From Actinacidiphila acidipaludis (GTDB lineage Bacteria > Actinomycetota > Actinomycetes > Streptomycetales > Streptomycetaceae): a stretch of 56,329 nt of DNA. Position numbers and translations under genes: made by a program. Shown here piece by piece: positions 25,941 through 34,079 of the stretch (its first letter is position 1; every line of letters begins with the position of its first letter). The stretch is taken from the NCBI RefSeq assembly GCF_019890725.1, contig NZ_JAINZZ010000051.1, positions 1-56,329 of the forward strand, in the 5' to 3' direction. The notes under the pieces were generated by a model, which searched no databases, was not told where the DNA came from, and was given only the letters and a program-made list of their open reading frames with translations.

Positions 25941-26591
25941 ATGTCCGCGAACCTCGCGTCTCCGATCAGGGACATCACTGTCGGTCACTCGACGCCACAG
26001 GCGACATCGGGCTGGTCTGAGTGGGTGCCGCTCGGCGTGATCGTAACGCTGTTCGTCGCGGTCGTCGGGTGGCTCCTGGTGGCTCGCCACCGCCGCCAGG
26101 ACCACACACGCGCAGACCTTGCCCCGATCAGCGCGATGCTGGAAGCCATTGATCTGGAGACCGGGCGCCTTGCCCACTCCCCGGGCACCGCGGCGCACGG
26201 CGACTTCGCACAGCTGCGGGACTGGCAGACCCGCGTGGAACGCGCCGCTGAGCGAGTACCGGACGCTCTGAAACCGGCCTTGGCCGAGGTCGCCAAGCAA
26301 GTCGCGGCCTACAACACCGCGACGGCTCTACTCACCGTCGACGAGGTCACTTCCGCTTACCTGGCCGCCACCACAAGCGACGCCATCCCAGCCCAGTGGA
26401 ACCTCGAGCTTCTCCTGGGACGTGCGCAGCAGCAAGGTCCAGCGCACAGCGACCTCATGACCGCCATCACCGTTGCAGAGAACGCCGTCAACCTCATGCT
26501 CACCAGCTGGGGGCTCCCGACCGCTCGGTCGCTTACGGGGCCGGCATCGAAGGGCGCACCAGCGGTGAGGTGCCGCGCGGACAGATCGTGA
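25941..26591 (+). CDS. hypothetical protein with one membrane helix
   Basis: This 216-residue protein has one strong transmembrane segment (VPLGVIVTLFVAVVGWLLVA, about residues 29-48) followed by a basic stop-transfer stretch (RHRRQDHTR), so the long C-terminal part is cytoplasmic. That part is helical, rich in Ala and Glu, and may form a coiled coil (LRDWQTRVERAAERVPDALK). No known domain is recognised. It stands alone between two strong hairpins, so it is probably monocistronic. Confidence 0.7.
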   Translation: MSANLASPIRDITVGHSTPQATSGWSEWVPLGVIVTLFVAVVGWLLVARHRRQDHTRADLAPISAMLEAIDLETGRLAHSPGTAAHGDFAQLRDWQTRVERAAERVPDALKPALAEVAKQVAAYNTATALLTVDEVTSAYLAATTSDAIPAQWNLELLLGRAQQQGPAHSDLMTAITVAENAVNLMLTSWGLPTARSLTGPASKGAPAVRCRADRS

Positions 26592-26592
26592 G

Positions 26593-26636
26593 GACCGTGT
26601 GGGCTTCTGGCGGATTCGCCAGAAGCCCACACGGTC
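26593..26636. terminator. perfect 20-bp hairpin between convergent genes
   Basis: Bases 26593-26612 are perfectly complementary to 26617-26636 with a 4-base loop (GATT). The stem begins GACCGTGTGGGC. It sits two bases after the stop of the membrane-protein gene and before the end of the convergent excalibur gene, and should stop transcription in both directions. Confidence 0.9.
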
Positions 26637-26673
26637 ACGGCGTTTCGCAGTCCTGATGAGTGGGGCGCTGCGT

Positions 26674-27480
26674 CTATTCGCAGGCCACTCCGTCGCCGTC
26701 GCGGTCCAGGTGGGCCGAATACCCGGGCTGGCCGGCGTAGAGCGGCGCCGCCCCTGCAGCCCGCGCTTCGGAGCAGTTGGCGTAGTACACGCCTCCGCCG
26801 GAAGAGCCGCCGGATGATGTTCCACCGGATCCTCCGGAGGAGCCTCCTGACGTGCCGCCCGATGTCCCGCCCGATCCGCTGACCGCACGGTGGGTCGGCG
26901 ACGGGTGCGGGGTGCTGGCCGCCACCTTCGACGAGGAATCGCTGTTGCCACCAAAGGACTCACTGACGATCTTCGAGCAGGCGATGCCGTCGCCGTTGGT
27001 GTCCAGGCTGGCCCGGTAGCCCTTGTCGGAGCCGAGGGACATGCCCGTCTTGGTTACTCCCCCGGCCCATGCGTCCGCGCAGGATGCCCATTTCTGGTCC
27101 TCGGGCCGGGGTGGTGCGGTCGTGACAGCGGTCGTCGACGGCGATGTCGTCGGCGTCGCGCTGCTGGAGGCGGGGGTGGTTGTCGGGATCACGCTCGGGG
27201 ACGCCGAGGGTGAAGCCGAGACGGTGGCAGGGGGCTTGTTGTTGGCGGTGGTGGTCTCGTGCTTGTTGTTGCCGCCGGCCAGGGCCAGGGCGGTCATGCA
27301 CCAGATGATGGCAGCCCCTGAGGCCAGGACTTTTGTTCGCCGGGCCCAGCCGCTGAGGATCGTCATGGCCACTCCGGCCGGTGGCACAAGCACGAGGAAG
27401 GCGATCACGGCGGGTGTCCGCTGCGACCAGACCGGGGTGGGGCGTGGTGGCAGGGGTCGGTAGGGGTGGTTGGGCTGCAC
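26674..27480 (-). CDS. membrane protein with two excalibur calcium-binding domains
   Basis: This 268-residue protein has two hydrophobic helices near the N-terminus (about 23-45 and 49-69). A Thr/Ser/Pro-rich low-complexity spacer follows, then two excalibur domains: one near residues 130-170 ending in LDTNGDGIACSK, and one at the C-terminus (residues 229-268) ending in LDRDGDGVACE. The DxDGxxCE loop resembles an EF-hand and binds calcium in this family. A Gly/Ser repeat linker (GGTSGGTSGGSSGGSGG) separates them. It is probably surface-exposed. Its function is unknown. Confidence 0.85.
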   Translation of the reverse strand: MQPNHPYRPLPPRPTPVWSQRTPAVIAFLVLVPPAGVAMTILSGWARRTKVLASGAAIIWCMTALALAGGNNKHETTTANNKPPATVSASPSASPSVIPTTTPASSSATPTTSPSTTAVTTAPPRPEDQKWASCADAWAGGVTKTGMSLGSDKGYRASLDTNGDGIACSKIVSESFGGNSDSSSKVAASTPHPSPTHRAVSGSGGTSGGTSGGSSGGSGGTSSGGSSGGGVYYANCSEARAAGAAPLYAGQPGYSAHLDRDGDGVACE

Positions 27481-27774
27481 TCGGGGTGCCTTCCTGGACG
27501 GGTGCCGGTGTACGGGGCGGATCAGTCGGCCCTGCCGGTCAGTTCAGACGGTTGAAACCGGGACGATGTCCGGCTGCCCGTACGGTATCGGTTGATGGGG
27601 AGCGGTACACCGCATTTCGCATGAACTGCCGCTGCGGGCGGGCCGGTTGCGGTGCCTCTCGCGGGCGCCGTCGCCGTGCCTCCTGATCGCTGTCGTGCGA
27701 GCGCCCCGCCATCGAGTCGGGGCTCGGTGGCGGGGCGTGGGTGACCGGCTGGGTCCGGTCACCTTGGGGTGGGG

Positions 27775-28221
27775 TCAGCGGTGGCGGCGGTGGCCCCAGG
27801 ACTTGGTGTCGGCGATGCGTCCGTGGTTGTCGCGCAGGGTTGCGGTGTCGTGGTCGTTGTTCCAGACGTAGTTGCGGCGGTCCTGGTAGACGTTCGCTGC
27901 CGTGTCGTGGCCGATGCCGGTGTGGACGCGGACGGCGGTGTGGCCGGCCAGCCACAGGCGGGTGAAGCGGTAGGTGTGGTGGGACTCGTCGGACAGGGTC
28001 CAGCCGGACAGGTTGACGCCGGCGCGGCCGATGTTGACGACGGTCACCCACTCCGCGTTCAGGGAGGCCTTCGTGCGGTTGTCGCGTCCGGGGCTGTCGT
28101 ACTGGATGGCCCCCAGAGCGACCTGGGAACGCTGGGGGTAGTGCCGGCCGTGGTCCGCTGCCGTGGCCGGCAGCGCCGCGGCGGCGAGCATGGCTCCGGC
28201 AGCCAGGGTGGTCGCGGTCAT
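27775..28221 (-). CDS. secreted lamin-tail (LTD) domain protein
   Basis: This 148-residue protein has a signal peptide (TTLAAGAMLAAAALPATAA). The rest is one LTD-type immunoglobulin-like domain: LGAIQYDSPGRDNRTKASLN, EWVTVVNIGRAGVNLSGWTL, YRFTRLWLAGHTAVRVHTG and TATLRDNHGRIADTKSW. LTD proteins are secreted by actinobacteria and often accompany nucleases or other exported enzymes; the domain may bind DNA or surfaces. It is monocistronic. Positions 27481-27774, between this gene and the excalibur gene, hold nothing I can identify. Confidence 0.85.
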   Translation of the reverse strand: MTATTLAAGAMLAAAALPATAADHGRHYPQRSQVALGAIQYDSPGRDNRTKASLNAEWVTVVNIGRAGVNLSGWTLSDESHHTYRFTRLWLAGHTAVRVHTGIGHDTAANVYQDRRNYVWNNDHDTATLRDNHGRIADTKSWGHRRHR

Positions 28222-28659
28222 ACGGGAAACGAGACGGGATACTCCTGTCCCCTTTCGATGCAGGGCGCAGCGTTTGGGCTGTGCCAGTGGTGTTGGCCCT
28301 CGGCTTGTCCGCCGGGAGCACCACCATCACCGACCGGCGACCCACGGCGATCACGGAAACACGCACCGTTACAGATCACGGACATGGACGTGATCCTCGG
28401 CTGCGGGCCGCGCCTATCTCCGTATCGGGCGCGCCATCGATCACCCACACGTGGCGCACCCCCCAAACCAGTGCCCACCAAACCGAATTCGCCACCGGCA
28501 AGCCACCGAGGGCCACCCAAAACATCTGTCCGCGATCACCCGCGTGGAGCAGCCTGATCTGTAACGGCCGGGGCTGCGGCACATGGCGATGGGCCAGCGG
28601 AAACCGAGACGGTGTTCGTGGCCGCCCGTCTCGTTCGGCATCGCAGCCAGATCAGGAGC
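28222..28659. other. intergenic region next to a decayed transposase
   Basis: This is the upstream region of the lamin-tail gene followed by sequence without coding character. I see no gene, hairpin or repeat that I can support. Confidence 0.3.
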
Positions 28660-29106
28660 GGTCAGAGCAATCGTGGGTCCGGTCGTAAGCGCCTCCCGAT
28701 GCGGGCTCGCGGAGCCAGTGAGGCGATGTGGAGTCGCGTCTGGTTGCAGTCCGCGAGCTTGTCGAACCGGGTTGCTATCGCGCGAACTGGGTGAGCCGGC
28801 TGAAGTGCCTCTCCGGCGACGTTGCGGTGGTTGCATGGTTCCACGTCGGTCGACCGCTGCCGGAGCCCGAGGGAGCAGGTTGGCGGCCTGGTCAGAGTGT
28901 TCAGGAATCGTCACGGCGATGCCACGACGCCTGCACCAGGTACGGGTCGTCCGTGGCGAATACGCCTTGTGGGCGAGGACCCGGTCCGCTCGGGGGCGTC
29001 GGTTGTGTGTTGGCTGCCTTGGTGAACAAACATCGCCCAACAGGAACAACTCGTTCCGCTCGTCCGTACTATCTGTGTTCGGACGGATGGCATCAAGTGC
29101 CGCCAC
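28660..29106 (-). pseudogene. decayed IS5-family transposase C-terminus
   Basis: Leftward reading gives PRADRVLAHKAYSPRTTRTW then CRRRGIAVTIPEHSDQAANL, the end of the catalytic domain of IS5-type transposases. In another frame it continues as RAIATRFDKLADCNQT, near the terminal Glu motif (normally NVVERCFNKLKQWRGIATRY). The catalytic core is broken by frameshifts and the N-terminal half is absent. No inverted repeats were found. This is a dead fragment. Confidence 0.7.
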
Positions 29107-29213
29107 TGCCGTCCGAGTGGGGTCAGAAGTTCCCCCGCGCGGACTGGCGGTGCAAGCGCCGCGTCACAGCCCGACGCGGGGTTGAATCAGGACACACAAG
29201 GAAGGCCAACGCC

Positions 29214-29882
29214 ATGTCGCAGATCATGACCGCCGCTACCGGAGTGACATCGCAGTACGCCGCTCAGGTGACCAGCGACCTTGAGCAGAATGCCAAGGAG
29301 CAGGAACGTATCAACGCAGAGATCGGCGTGCTGCAGGAGCAGTTGGCGGTTCTGGAGCACGACCATACGGTGCTGCTCAACGTGCAGCAGGCGTTGGGGA
29401 TCGCGGTCGCGCCTGCCCAGCCGGGAGCCGAATCTAATATCACCGCACTGCCCGCCCCGCGCGAGGAGCCCCAGGCCGAGTCCGACGCCGATGCGGGAAA
29501 ACCTGCGCGGGCGAAGAAGACGCAGGGCAGGGCGAAGAAGGCCAAGAGCCAGACGACCAGGAAGTCGGCTACGCCGAAGCCGGGGACCGGGGCTGCGGGG
29601 CTGAACGGGACCGGGGCGACCCTGGTGGAGCTTGTCGGCCGCCATCTGGCTGAGCAGTCCGAGCCGCGCTCCGCTGCGGAGGTGACCGAGGCGCTCGTTC
29701 AGGCTCACCCCGAGCGCGGCATCAAGTCGACGGTCGTACGAACCACGCTGGAGAACCTGGTGTCCCGAGCCCTGGCCCAGCGCAGCAAGCAGGGCAGGTC
29801 CGTTCGCTACATCGCCCCGGTCGCCGATGGTCAAGCAACGGCGCCGATCCAGGACGAGCCGCGGCCGGAGCAGGCCGAGTAG
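29214..29882 (+). CDS. coiled-coil/winged-helix protein (putative regulator)
   Basis: This 222-residue protein starts at ATG 29214 after AAGGAAGG. Residues 15-65 form a coiled coil (EQNAKEQERINAEIGVLQEQ, then LAVLEHDHTVLLNVQQAL). A lysine- and alanine-rich basic spacer follows (KKTQGRAKKAKSQTTRKSA). Residues 125-200 look like a winged helix (LVELVGRHLAEQSEPRSAAE, VTEALVQAHPERGIKSTVVR, ALAQRSKQGRSVRYIA). Similar streptomycete proteins are annotated only as regulatory. DNA binding through both the basic stretch and the winged helix is plausible. Confidence 0.75.
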   Translation: MSQIMTAATGVTSQYAAQVTSDLEQNAKEQERINAEIGVLQEQLAVLEHDHTVLLNVQQALGIAVAPAQPGAESNITALPAPREEPQAESDADAGKPARAKKTQGRAKKAKSQTTRKSATPKPGTGAAGLNGTGATLVELVGRHLAEQSEPRSAAEVTEALVQAHPERGIKSTVVRTTLENLVSRALAQRSKQGRSVRYIAPVADGQATAPIQDEPRPEQAE

Positions 29883-29976
29883 GTCTGGGACGACCCCGGC
29901 GGTGCGCTGACGCGGGCATCTCAAGGGCCGTGACCTCACTGCCCGCCTGTCAGTGTCCATCGTCATCATGGGAGAT

Positions 29977-30321
29977 ATGGCCAACCCGAACCTGACCACC
30001 GGCAGTATCTGGCGGCTCCAGCACGGCGATCAGGAGATTGCCCGGCTGACCGTGACCGGCGTCGATATGCCCTGGACACACGGCAAAGTCGAGGCCCTCC
30101 CCGGTTTTGAAGAGTTCCGTCTCCTCTTCAGTGAGCAAGAGCGGGCTGTCGACGCGGAGGACTGGGAGCGGACCGAGGCCTCCTACATCCAGATCCGCAG
30201 TGCGCTCACCCTGACGCTTCCTGACGGTGGGCCGGTCGCCGAGTTCATGCTGCACATCCACGACGACGGCACCGCCGGCTGGCGCTGGCACGACGAGCCC
30301 CTCGACGCAATGAATCCGTGA
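29977..30321 (+). CDS. small hypothetical protein
   Basis: This 114-residue acidic protein starts at ATG 29977; in-frame upstream starts exist at 29953 and 29968, but the match to related proteins seems to begin at ANPNLTTGSIWRLQHGDQEI. It has an alternating strand pattern (ARLTVTGVDMPWTHGKVE, LTLTLPDGGPVAEFMLHI) and ends in GWRWHDEPL. The family is common in streptomycetes and has no known role. It is probably monocistronic. Confidence 0.7.
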   Translation: MANPNLTTGSIWRLQHGDQEIARLTVTGVDMPWTHGKVEALPGFEEFRLLFSEQERAVDAEDWERTEASYIQIRSALTLTLPDGGPVAEFMLHIHDDGTAGWRWHDEPLDAMNP

Positions 30322-30520
30322 CGCCTCGCCAAGCCAGCGCTCTCTCTCGGCCTCAGCGATGCGGGCGATGATGTTGTTGCTGATGTCGACGATTCAGGCC
30401 CGTTGAGCCGGTCGGGTCAGTGCATCGAGCATCGGAAGCAGGCTTCTCTGAACTATCGCTTGGTTCCCGCCGAGTGAGCTGTCGAGCTCATCCATACCGG
30501 TCGGCGCGAACCTCACGACT
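30322..30520. other. intergenic, no gene seen
   Basis: This lies between convergent genes at 29977-30321 and 30521-30937. I see neither a gene nor a clear hairpin. Confidence 0.3.
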
Positions 30521-30937
30521 TCAGTACATCTTCCCGATCTTCAATGCTCGCGCCCGCTCTCCACTGTTCTCCGGGCGGATGCGCTCGGCCAGGCCGTGCC
30601 GGTGGGAGATGATGGTGTGGCTTCCTGGACCGTCGCTGCTGCGCGAGTCCAGGATGAGGGCGTCTCCACCTGGGCCCAACGTGATCGGTTCAGCACAGAA
30701 GTCGCAGCTCCAGACCAGCGACTCCAGGTCGGCAGGTCGGATGTTGAGCCGCACTGATACCGGCGGATGCCAACGGTGGATTTGCTCGATCACTGCATCG
30801 ATCTGTGAACCGACGGGTGGAAAGAGCGCGAGTAGTTCGTCGTGGCTGCGCGTGGACTGGGAAAACTGCTGGATCATTCCATGAACCGCTTCCCCATCCC
30901 TTAGCCCAACAGGCCGCGCCTGGTGGCGCTCATGCAC
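30521..30937 (-). CDS. hypothetical protein
   Basis: This frame of up to 138 residues starts at GTG 30937 and overlaps the stop of the upstream gene by eight bases, suggesting coupling. A later ATG at 30877 is an alternative. The sequence is soluble and acidic, with DLESLVWSCDFCAEPITLGP, whose CDFC pair could be half of a metal site, and a basic end. I do not recognise the family. Confidence 0.55.
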   Translation of the reverse strand: MHERHQARPVGLRDGEAVHGMIQQFSQSTRSHDELLALFPPVGSQIDAVIEQIHRWHPPVSVRLNIRPADLESLVWSCDFCAEPITLGPGGDALILDSRSSDGPGSHTIISHRHGLAERIRPENSGERARALKIGKMY

Positions 30938-31334
30938 GCGTGTCGTCGACGTCGGAGCCGTTCACCGCGCTTAGGGCCCGCAGGGCGCCATCGTATTGGT
31001 GACGGTCGAACTGGAACGGACCGAATGCCACATAGTCGCGGGCCTTGCGGTGCGGTTGCTCAAAGGCGTCCCAGGTCACGGAGTCGGTCGTCGCGGTGAT
31101 GCGGGCCATGAGGGGCCAGCATCCCCACTCGCCGCATTCACAACCGAGAACGGGTGTCTTCGACCTCATCGCGTTGGTGGACCGTCCGAGGAAGTGATCC
31201 TGCATCGGGCCGAACCGGAAGAACTCCGGAATCAGACCGCCGTAGGCGTCGCCTGCGGGCTGCATCCCGGCGGCGATCTCGAACCCGTCGATCAGCTCGG
31301 TAAGTGGTGCTCCGTCGATGCGGGTGACGATCAT
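30930..31334 (-). CDS. hypothetical protein abutting a transposon-like end
   Basis: The start at ATG 31334 gives 134 residues: IVTRIDGAPLTELIDGFEIA, then AYGGLIPEFFRFGPMQDHFL, and CECGEWGCWPLMARITAT, whose CxCGxxGC motif may bind zinc, ending in a YVAFGPFQFDRHQYDGALRA block. Family members in streptomycetes have no known function. The start codon lies exactly at the edge of a TGTCA-type transposon-like end (31332-31386), and its GGAG ribosome-binding site is inside that end. It forms a two-gene operon with 30521-30937. Confidence 0.7.
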   Translation of the reverse strand: MIVTRIDGAPLTELIDGFEIAAGMQPAGDAYGGLIPEFFRFGPMQDHFLGRSTNAMRSKTPVLGCECGEWGCWPLMARITATTDSVTWDAFEQPHRKARDYVAFGPFQFDRHQYDGALRALSAVNGSDVDDTRA

Positions 31335-31386
31335 GTCAACGCTCCGCGAATTTTGACCCCTGAGCGATCCCGGAAAATTGACCCCC
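31332..31386. repeat. candidate transposon end with repeated TTGACCCC motifs
   Basis: Reading rightward, a TGTCAACG terminus (TGTC at 31334-31337) is followed by AATTTTGACCCC at 31349-31360 and AAAATTGACCCCC at 31374-31386, 25 bp apart. A TGT/ACA terminus plus short repeated transposase-binding sites is typical of Mu, Tn7 and IS21-like elements. It lies 182-234 bp beyond the stop of the AAA+ ATPase gene, where such an element would end. No inverted counterpart was recognised on the far side of the CRISPR array. It could instead be a scar of an unrelated IS21 element. Confidence 0.5.
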
Positions 31387-31567
31387 ATGGTCGTTCGTTG
31401 TCGTGCCGCGTCGGTGTCACGCGGGACGGGGTCTGTACGGTGACCGGTGTATCTCCTGATCAAGGAAGCACCTGATGGCGTCGGTCAGAGCGCCGGTGTG
31501 CTCGTCGTGGCCAAGGCGATGAGCAAGGCTGGCGAAGGCGTGAGCCAGCGTTGTGCCTACAGCAGCT

Positions 31568-32341
31568 CTACTCCGGGCCGTCGAAGCCGTTCATCTTGCG
31601 CAGGAGCCAGAGCACTAGCTTGAGGCTGTAGGTGAGTCCGGGGTTTTCCTCCAGTGCCCGTTTGAGTTCGTCGGTGAGCCCGGCCCATGCCCGGAAGTTG
31701 CCGTGGCAGCCAGCGTCGTCGATCACCGGGATGTCCGCGGCAGGGGCTGCGCACCAGACGGGGTGGAACTTGTACACGGTGTCGAGGACTTCGTCGGGTG
31801 TGAGGGGAGTGAACTTGGTCCACAGCTTGATGCGGCTCTTCCAGGCGGGCCGGGCGAGCATCTTTCGGCGGAAGTCGTGAGCGCCGACCAGGACGATGGA
31901 CAGGTGGAGGTCCCGTCTGTCGTACAGGGCGCGCAGGTAGTCCAGGCTGCGGTTGTCGAGTCGCTGGGCCTCGTCGCACAGCAGGGTGTGGGGCCGTTGG
32001 GCGAGGACTGCGAGGATGGCTGCGTCGCGGGCGGTGTCGCTTGTCAGGTCGCCGGGGACGTTGAGGCCGGTGGCGAGGGCGTGCCGGAAGGCTTTGATGC
32101 CGGTGCCCAGGGGTTGGACGGGCACGGTGGCGTCTGGGGCGAGGTCGTGCAGGGTGACGCCGACGGTGAGTGTCTTGCCGGTGCCGTAGTCGCCGTATAC
32201 GCACATGACTTTGTGCCCTTGGATGGCCGTGGTCAGGTCTTTTTGTGTCCGCAGGACGGCCTGGGTGGGCACGAGGCTGGCGCCGGGGACTTTCAGGTAG
32301 GCCGCCAGGTCGAAAGGTGGTGCGGCGGGGGCTTCGGTCAT
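31568..32341 (-). CDS. AAA+ ATPase of a Mu/Tn7-type transposon (TnsC/TniB/MuB-like)
   Basis: This 257-residue protein has a Walker A GDYGTGKT (residues 50-57), Walker B HTLLCDEAQRL (Asp123/Glu124), a sensor-1 strand SIVLVGAHDF near 148-157 and basic residues after LARPAWKSRIKLWTKF. The size and layout match TniB/TnsC/MuB-type ATPases, which assemble on target DNA and activate the partner transposase. The ATG overlaps the transposase stop as TGATG, so the two are translationally coupled. It is the last gene of the leftward run cas3 to cas6e to transposase to ATPase. A resident IstB-like role is less likely, since its partner has a Mu C-terminal domain. No TniQ-like protein is nearby. Confidence 0.85.
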   Translation of the reverse strand: MTEAPAAPPFDLAAYLKVPGASLVPTQAVLRTQKDLTTAIQGHKVMCVYGDYGTGKTLTVGVTLHDLAPDATVPVQPLGTGIKAFRHALATGLNVPGDLTSDTARDAAILAVLAQRPHTLLCDEAQRLDNRSLDYLRALYDRRDLHLSIVLVGAHDFRRKMLARPAWKSRIKLWTKFTPLTPDEVLDTVYKFHPVWCAAPAADIPVIDDAGCHGNFRAWAGLTDELKRALEENPGLTYSLKLVLWLLRKMNGFDGPE

Positions 32342-34023
32342 CAGTGGTCGCTTTCTGCGTCGGCTGCGAGCGGCTCGGACGTTGCGCCCCATGAGGCGGT
32401 CGGGGGCGGCAGGGGCAGGAAGGGCTCGGCCTGTGGCCGCGGCAGTTTCGGTGCCTGTCCGGTTGGTGCGGCGGCGGCCCAGATTGGTGTCGCTACGGGG
32501 AGTGGCAGGAGGTCGTCTTTCGTGGCGGGGCCGACTGTGGGTTCGGGTTCGCCGAGTTCGTGCAGGTGCTGCTGGGCCTGGTCGTGGGACATCGCCTGGG
32601 CGTACTGGGGGTGTTGGGGGGCGGTGACGGGGGCGTGGCGCTCGATGCGGAGTTGTTCGGCGCGGTCACGCTTGCGGCGGATCTGTGTGGCTTTGCGGTC
32701 GGCGGCCTGGCGTACCTCGCGGCGCTGTTGCGGGGTTGCCTGGTTGGTGGCGACGGCGGAGCCGAGGTGCTTGCCGGTGGTCGCGTCGTACAGTTCGACT
32801 TCGCGGTCCTGGTTGGGCATGTGCCGCAGCATGACCAGTGTGCCGACAAGCGCGTCGTCGTTCATCCAGGGCGCGATGTAGCGGTTGTTTTTCCAGGTGA
32901 CGCCCTTGTTCGTGATCTTCCGTGGCTTGTCGGGGCCGGCGAGGGTGTAGGTGTGGAGGGCTTCGGCGTCGATGTCGAAGATGACGGTGAGGTCGTCGTC
33001 CCATGCCTGTGCGGGTGTGCGGTCGCCCAGGTGGGGTTTGGGCCACCGGTGGTTCCATTCGTCGATCCACCGTTCGACCTCGGTGACGAAGTCCTTGAAG
33101 GACATCAGGCCGTCGGTGCTGGCGGGCTTTTTCGATCCGCTGGGCCGGGTTCGGGGCTGCTTGCCTGGCGGGGCGTCGTCGACGAAGCCGGGCATGCCCT
33201 GGAAGAGGTTCGATTTGACGGCGCTGTTGAGGCCCTCGACAGTTCCCTTGCGGTCGGGTCTGCGGGGTGGCAACGGGTGCAGGGGAACACCGAGGTTGCC
33301 GAAGGCCTGGCTGACGACGGTGCTGAGGAAGTCCGCGCCGCGGTCGATGCGGACGGTCTGGGGCCGGCCTCCGAAGGGGCCGTAGGGACCGCCGCGGGCC
33401 AGGGCAGCGCGTGCGGCGGCCATGATCGAGCCGCTGTTGGGGAACCCTGGGGTGATGGACTTGCCGGGAACTACCTTGGTGAGGCCGTCGATGAACCAGG
33501 TGATCCACGGCTTGGCGGGCTGGCCGTCGACGTTGACCCACACGCTTGCCTGGACGTGGTCGCCTTCCCAGACCTGGTTGCGGTGGTCGAAGATCTCCTG
33601 GCCGTGGACGGTGTAGCGGCGTGCCGCGCACTCGCCGTGGCGCAGGCCCTCGAGGAAGGCCTTGTCGAAGGCGGCGTTGACGGCGCTGTAGAAGGTGGCC
33701 AGGCACGGCAGCGGAGGGTCGCCTTCGTAGGGGTGGGTGGTCAGGCGCTGGAAGGTGGCGTTGATGTTTCCGCGCTGGATCGCGACTTCGTCGATCATGT
33801 TGGCGGTAAGGGTGAAGCGTCTTCGCTGGGCGGGGGTGTAGGTGCCGCCGTGGGCGCGGGCGTTATCCATCCACCGCTTCACGGTCTTTTCGTCGACGCC
33901 GTAGGCCCTGGCGACGGTCTTGCGGTGGGGCGCTGTGTCGGTGTTCTGCTGTTCCAGTTCCAGCAGGTGCCGGATGGATTCGATGCGCAGTTCGATGTCC
34001 TGCGCGGGGATGTGTGCGGGCAT
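32341..34023 (-). CDS. DDE transposase with Mu C-terminal domain (TnsB/TniA-like), downstream of cas6e
   Basis: This 560-residue protein starts at ATG 34023 (AGGAG upstream). Residues 30-60 form a helix-turn-helix (TVARAYGVDEKTVKRWMD). The integrase core (about 150-280) carries Asp155 (VWEGDHVQASVWV), Asp227 (TVRIDRGADFLS) and Glu263 (KGTVEGLNSAVK); Asp227 and Glu263 are separated by exactly 35 residues, the classical DD35E arrangement. Residues about 370-425 form the Mu C-terminal beta barrel (GVTWKNNRYIAPWMNDD, LVGTLVMLRHMPNQDREVEL), followed by a basic helix and a Pro/Ala-rich tail that, in TnsB, contacts the AAA+ partner. It lies 56 bp after cas6e on the same strand. That gap is too short for a transposon end, so the Cas genes lie inside the element or the transposase was captured. 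Confidence 0.88.
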   Translation of the reverse strand: MPAHIPAQDIELRIESIRHLLELEQQNTDTAPHRKTVARAYGVDEKTVKRWMDNARAHGGTYTPAQRRRFTLTANMIDEVAIQRGNINATFQRLTTHPYEGDPPLPCLATFYSAVNAAFDKAFLEGLRHGECAARRYTVHGQEIFDHRNQVWEGDHVQASVWVNVDGQPAKPWITWFIDGLTKVVPGKSITPGFPNSGSIMAAARAALARGGPYGPFGGRPQTVRIDRGADFLSTVVSQAFGNLGVPLHPLPPRRPDRKGTVEGLNSAVKSNLFQGMPGFVDDAPPGKQPRTRPSGSKKPASTDGLMSFKDFVTEVERWIDEWNHRWPKPHLGDRTPAQAWDDDLTVIFDIDAEALHTYTLAGPDKPRKITNKGVTWKNNRYIAPWMNDDALVGTLVMLRHMPNQDREVELYDATTGKHLGSAVATNQATPQQRREVRQAADRKATQIRRKRDRAEQLRIERHAPVTAPQHPQYAQAMSHDQAQQHLHELGEPEPTVGPATKDDLLPLPVATPIWAAAAPTGQAPKLPRPQAEPFLPLPPPTASWGATSEPLAADAESDH

Positions 34024-34079
34024 GCGGGGGTAGCTCCTGCGCTGGCCGGGCCAGGGGCGGGCGTGGTCAGGCCGGGGTG

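Noticed and set aside
28441..29106. A long leftward open frame that could be called a 221-residue protein
   Set aside because: Only its first half resembles an IS5 transposase and the rest is out of frame; it is part of a decayed transposase.
31568..34023. Reading the transposase pair as an ordinary IS21 istA-istB
   Set aside because: The transposase has a Mu C-terminal beta barrel and an HTH/DD35E layout like TniA/TnsB, and the ATPase is not of the IstB type seen at 51958-52718 in the same window.
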